A DNA stretch of 6,286 nucleotides from contig JAGLKS010000201.1 of NCBI GenBank assembly GCA_023140905.1, positions 1-6,286 of the forward strand, in the 5' to 3' direction. A model generated the notes under the pieces. It saw only the letters and a list, made by a program, of their open reading frames with translations. It searched no databases and had not been told where the DNA came from. Below, in pieces: positions 4,983 to 6,286 of this stretch (the first letter of the stretch is position 1; each line of letters begins with the position of its first letter). This DNA comes from Alphaproteobacteria bacterium (lineage in GTDB: Bacteria; Pseudomonadota; Alphaproteobacteria; Micavibrionales; Micavibrionaceae). A program made the position numbers and the translations under genes.

Positions 4983-6286
4983 ATGGATTTTGACAAACTA
5001 ACTGAGAAAACCAAAAGCATGTTACAGCAAGCCCAAACGCTTGCTATGCGCTATTCACACCAGTCTTTAGAACCTGAGCATTTGCTCAAAGTTATGCTTG
5101 AGGATAAGGATAGTGTTGTCGCCAAGATTATTCGTAGCGCAGGCGGTGATGTGCCGTTGCTCAAATCTTCAATTGAGGGGGCTATATCGAAGTTTCCAGC
5201 TGTTGAAGGCTCTGGAGCGGGTGGTCTTCGTTTATCGAATGACTTAGCCAAGATTTTCGCTAATGCTGAGGATATTGCAGCTAAAGCGGGTGACAATTTT
5301 GTTACGACCGAGCGTTTATTGCAAGGGATGGTAATGGCTAAGCGTTCTGATATTTCCGGTTATTTACAAGACGCTCATGTAAGTGATTCCGATTTGAACA
5401 GTGCTATTAATGATATGCGCAAGGGGCGCACTGCTGATAGTGCGGGGGCAGAAGATCAGTTTGATGCTTTGGCAAAGTATGCGCGTGATCTGACTGAAGA
5501 TGCCCGAAATGGTAAACTTGATCCGATTATCGGGCGGGATGAAGAAATCCGGCGCACAGTGCAAGTGCTCTCACGGCGAACCAAGAATAATCCGGTATTG
5601 ATCGGTGATCCGGGCGTTGGCAAGACAGCGATTATCGAAGGGCTGGCGCAACGCATTGTTAATGGCGATGTGCCTGAGGCTTTAAAGGATAAGCGGTTGA
5701 TGTCTCTGGATTTGGGGGCATTGCTGGCAGGCGCTAAATATCGTGGTGAATTTGAAGAGCGGCTTAAAGCTGTGATTGATGAAATATCAGCATCGGAAGG
5801 TGAGATTATTGTGTTCCTTGACGAGCTGCATACGCTGGTTGGAGCTGGTAAATCTGATGGGGCTATGGATGCTTCGAACATGCTTAAGCCTGCTTTGGCA
5901 CGTGGTGAGTTACATATGGTAGGGGCTACGACGCTGGATGAATACCGCAAGCATATTGAAAAAGACGCGGCTTTAGCGCGGCGTTATCAAACTGTGTTTG
6001 TGTCTGAGCCAACGGTAGAGGACACAATCTCTATCCTGCGTGGTTTGAAGGAAAAATATGAGCTTCACCACGGGGTGCGGATTACAGACGCAGCTATTGT
6101 CTCGGCGGCTACTTTATCTAACCGCTATATTACTGATCGGTTTTTGCCGGATAAAGCCATTGATCTGGTTGATGAGGCATCGTCTCGTTTACGTATGCAG
6201 GTTGATAGCAAGCCCGAAAACATTGACGAGCTGGACCGGCGGATTGTTCAGCTTAAAATTGAGCGTGAGGCTTTGAAGAAGGAAAA
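4983..6286 (+). CDS. clpB: ATP-dependent chaperone ClpB, N-terminal half (3' end outside window)
   Basis: ClpB is a hexameric AAA+ disaggregase that, with DnaK, pulls polypeptides out of aggregates after heat or other stress; cytoplasmic. The frame stays open from 4983 to the right edge: 434 full codons of a protein usually about 860 residues. The Clp N-domain covers about 1-150 ([17 protein letters not shown], then FVTTERLL). The first nucleotide-binding domain contains Walker A GDPGVGKT (208-215), the pore loop [12 protein letters not shown] with Tyr253, Walker B VFLDELHT (277-284, catalytic Glu281), sensor-type [10 protein letters not shown], and arginine fingers R333-R334 in [24 protein letters not shown] follows, and the start of the coiled middle domain is visible from about 405 ([17 protein letters not shown]). 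That start, plus N-domain sequence, separates it from ClpA and ClpC. It has its own transcription unit, being just after an intrinsic terminator. No defects are seen. Confidence 0.97.
   Translation, partial: MDFDKLTEKTKSMLQQAQTLAMRYSHQSLEPEHLLKVMLEDKDSVVAKIIRSAGGDVPLLKSSIEGAISKFPAVEGSGAGGLRLSNDLAKIFANAEDIAAKAGDNFVTTERLLQGMVMAKRSDISGYLQDAHVSDSDLNSAINDMRKGRTADSAGAEDQFDALAKYARDLTEDARNGKLDPIIGRDEEIRRTVQVLSRRTKNNPVLIGDPGVGKTAIIEGLAQRIVNGDVPEALKDKRLMSLDLGALLAGAKYRGEFEERLKAVIDEISASEGEIIVFLDELHTLVGAGKSDGAMDASNMLKPALARGELHMVGATTLDEYRKHIEKDAALARRYQTVFVSEPTVEDTISILRGLKEKYELHHGVRITDAAIVSAATLSNRYITDRFLPDKAIDLVDEASSRLRMQVDSKPENIDELDRRIVQLKIEREALKKE

Noticed and set aside
5456..5950. Minus-strand open frame of 164 codons inside clpB
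   Set aside because: It is the antisense of the conserved ClpB nucleotide-binding domain, Ser/Pro-rich as such shadows usually are, with no family match.
6058..6276. Plus-strand open frame of 72 codons near the right edge
   Set aside because: It is an alternative frame within clpB, whose correct frame is continuous through this region.

Overview
This window reads as a stretch of alphaproteobacterial core chromosome, moderately AT-leaning, with every supported gene on the + strand. The assignment rests on a DUF4167 gene (a family found essentially in Alphaproteobacteria) lying between prmC and clpB, and on an aspartokinase gene just upstream. From memory, lysC, prfA-prmC, DUF4167 and clpB occur in this order in many alphaproteobacteria, often with other genes such as ptsP between lysC and prfA. 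I cannot name a genus from the sequence.

Layout. At 2-898 is the 3' part of lysC (aspartokinase), cut by the left edge. The 342-base gap at 899-1240 is not empty. It holds an AT-rich hairpin over the lysC stop, a TATAAT element, a GGAGG ribosome binding site, a 52-codon reading frame (997-1155) ending in a Cys/His cluster, and a second hairpin. At 1241-2173 is a membrane-anchored RodZ-like protein (HTH, one transmembrane helix, DUF4115-type C-terminus). It is followed after 29 bases by prfA (release factor 1, 2203-3273) and after 9 more bases by prmC (release factor methyltransferase, 3283-4200); the three look co-transcribed. A 238-base non-coding stretch (4201-4438) carries a T8 tract, a short hairpin, a nested inverted repeat with a GAAA-capped inner hairpin, and a TATAAT element. 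DUF4167 follows (4439-4870), then a clear intrinsic terminator (4914-4942), then clpB (4983 to the right edge), cut at the start of its middle domain.

How the genes relate. PrfA and PrmC are a direct functional pair: PrmC methylates the glutamine of the PrfA GGQ motif (Q231 here), and both key motifs are intact. LysC (aspartate-family amino acids), the RodZ-like protein (cell shape) and ClpB (disaggregase) are functionally separate; their proximity is conserved order rather than a pathway.

I found no mobile element, CRISPR array, tRNA, rRNA, phage gene or defence system. The parts least explained by known genes are the small ORF unit at about 892-1191 and the structured leader at about 4247-4381. 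Both are modest candidates and not demonstrated new systems.
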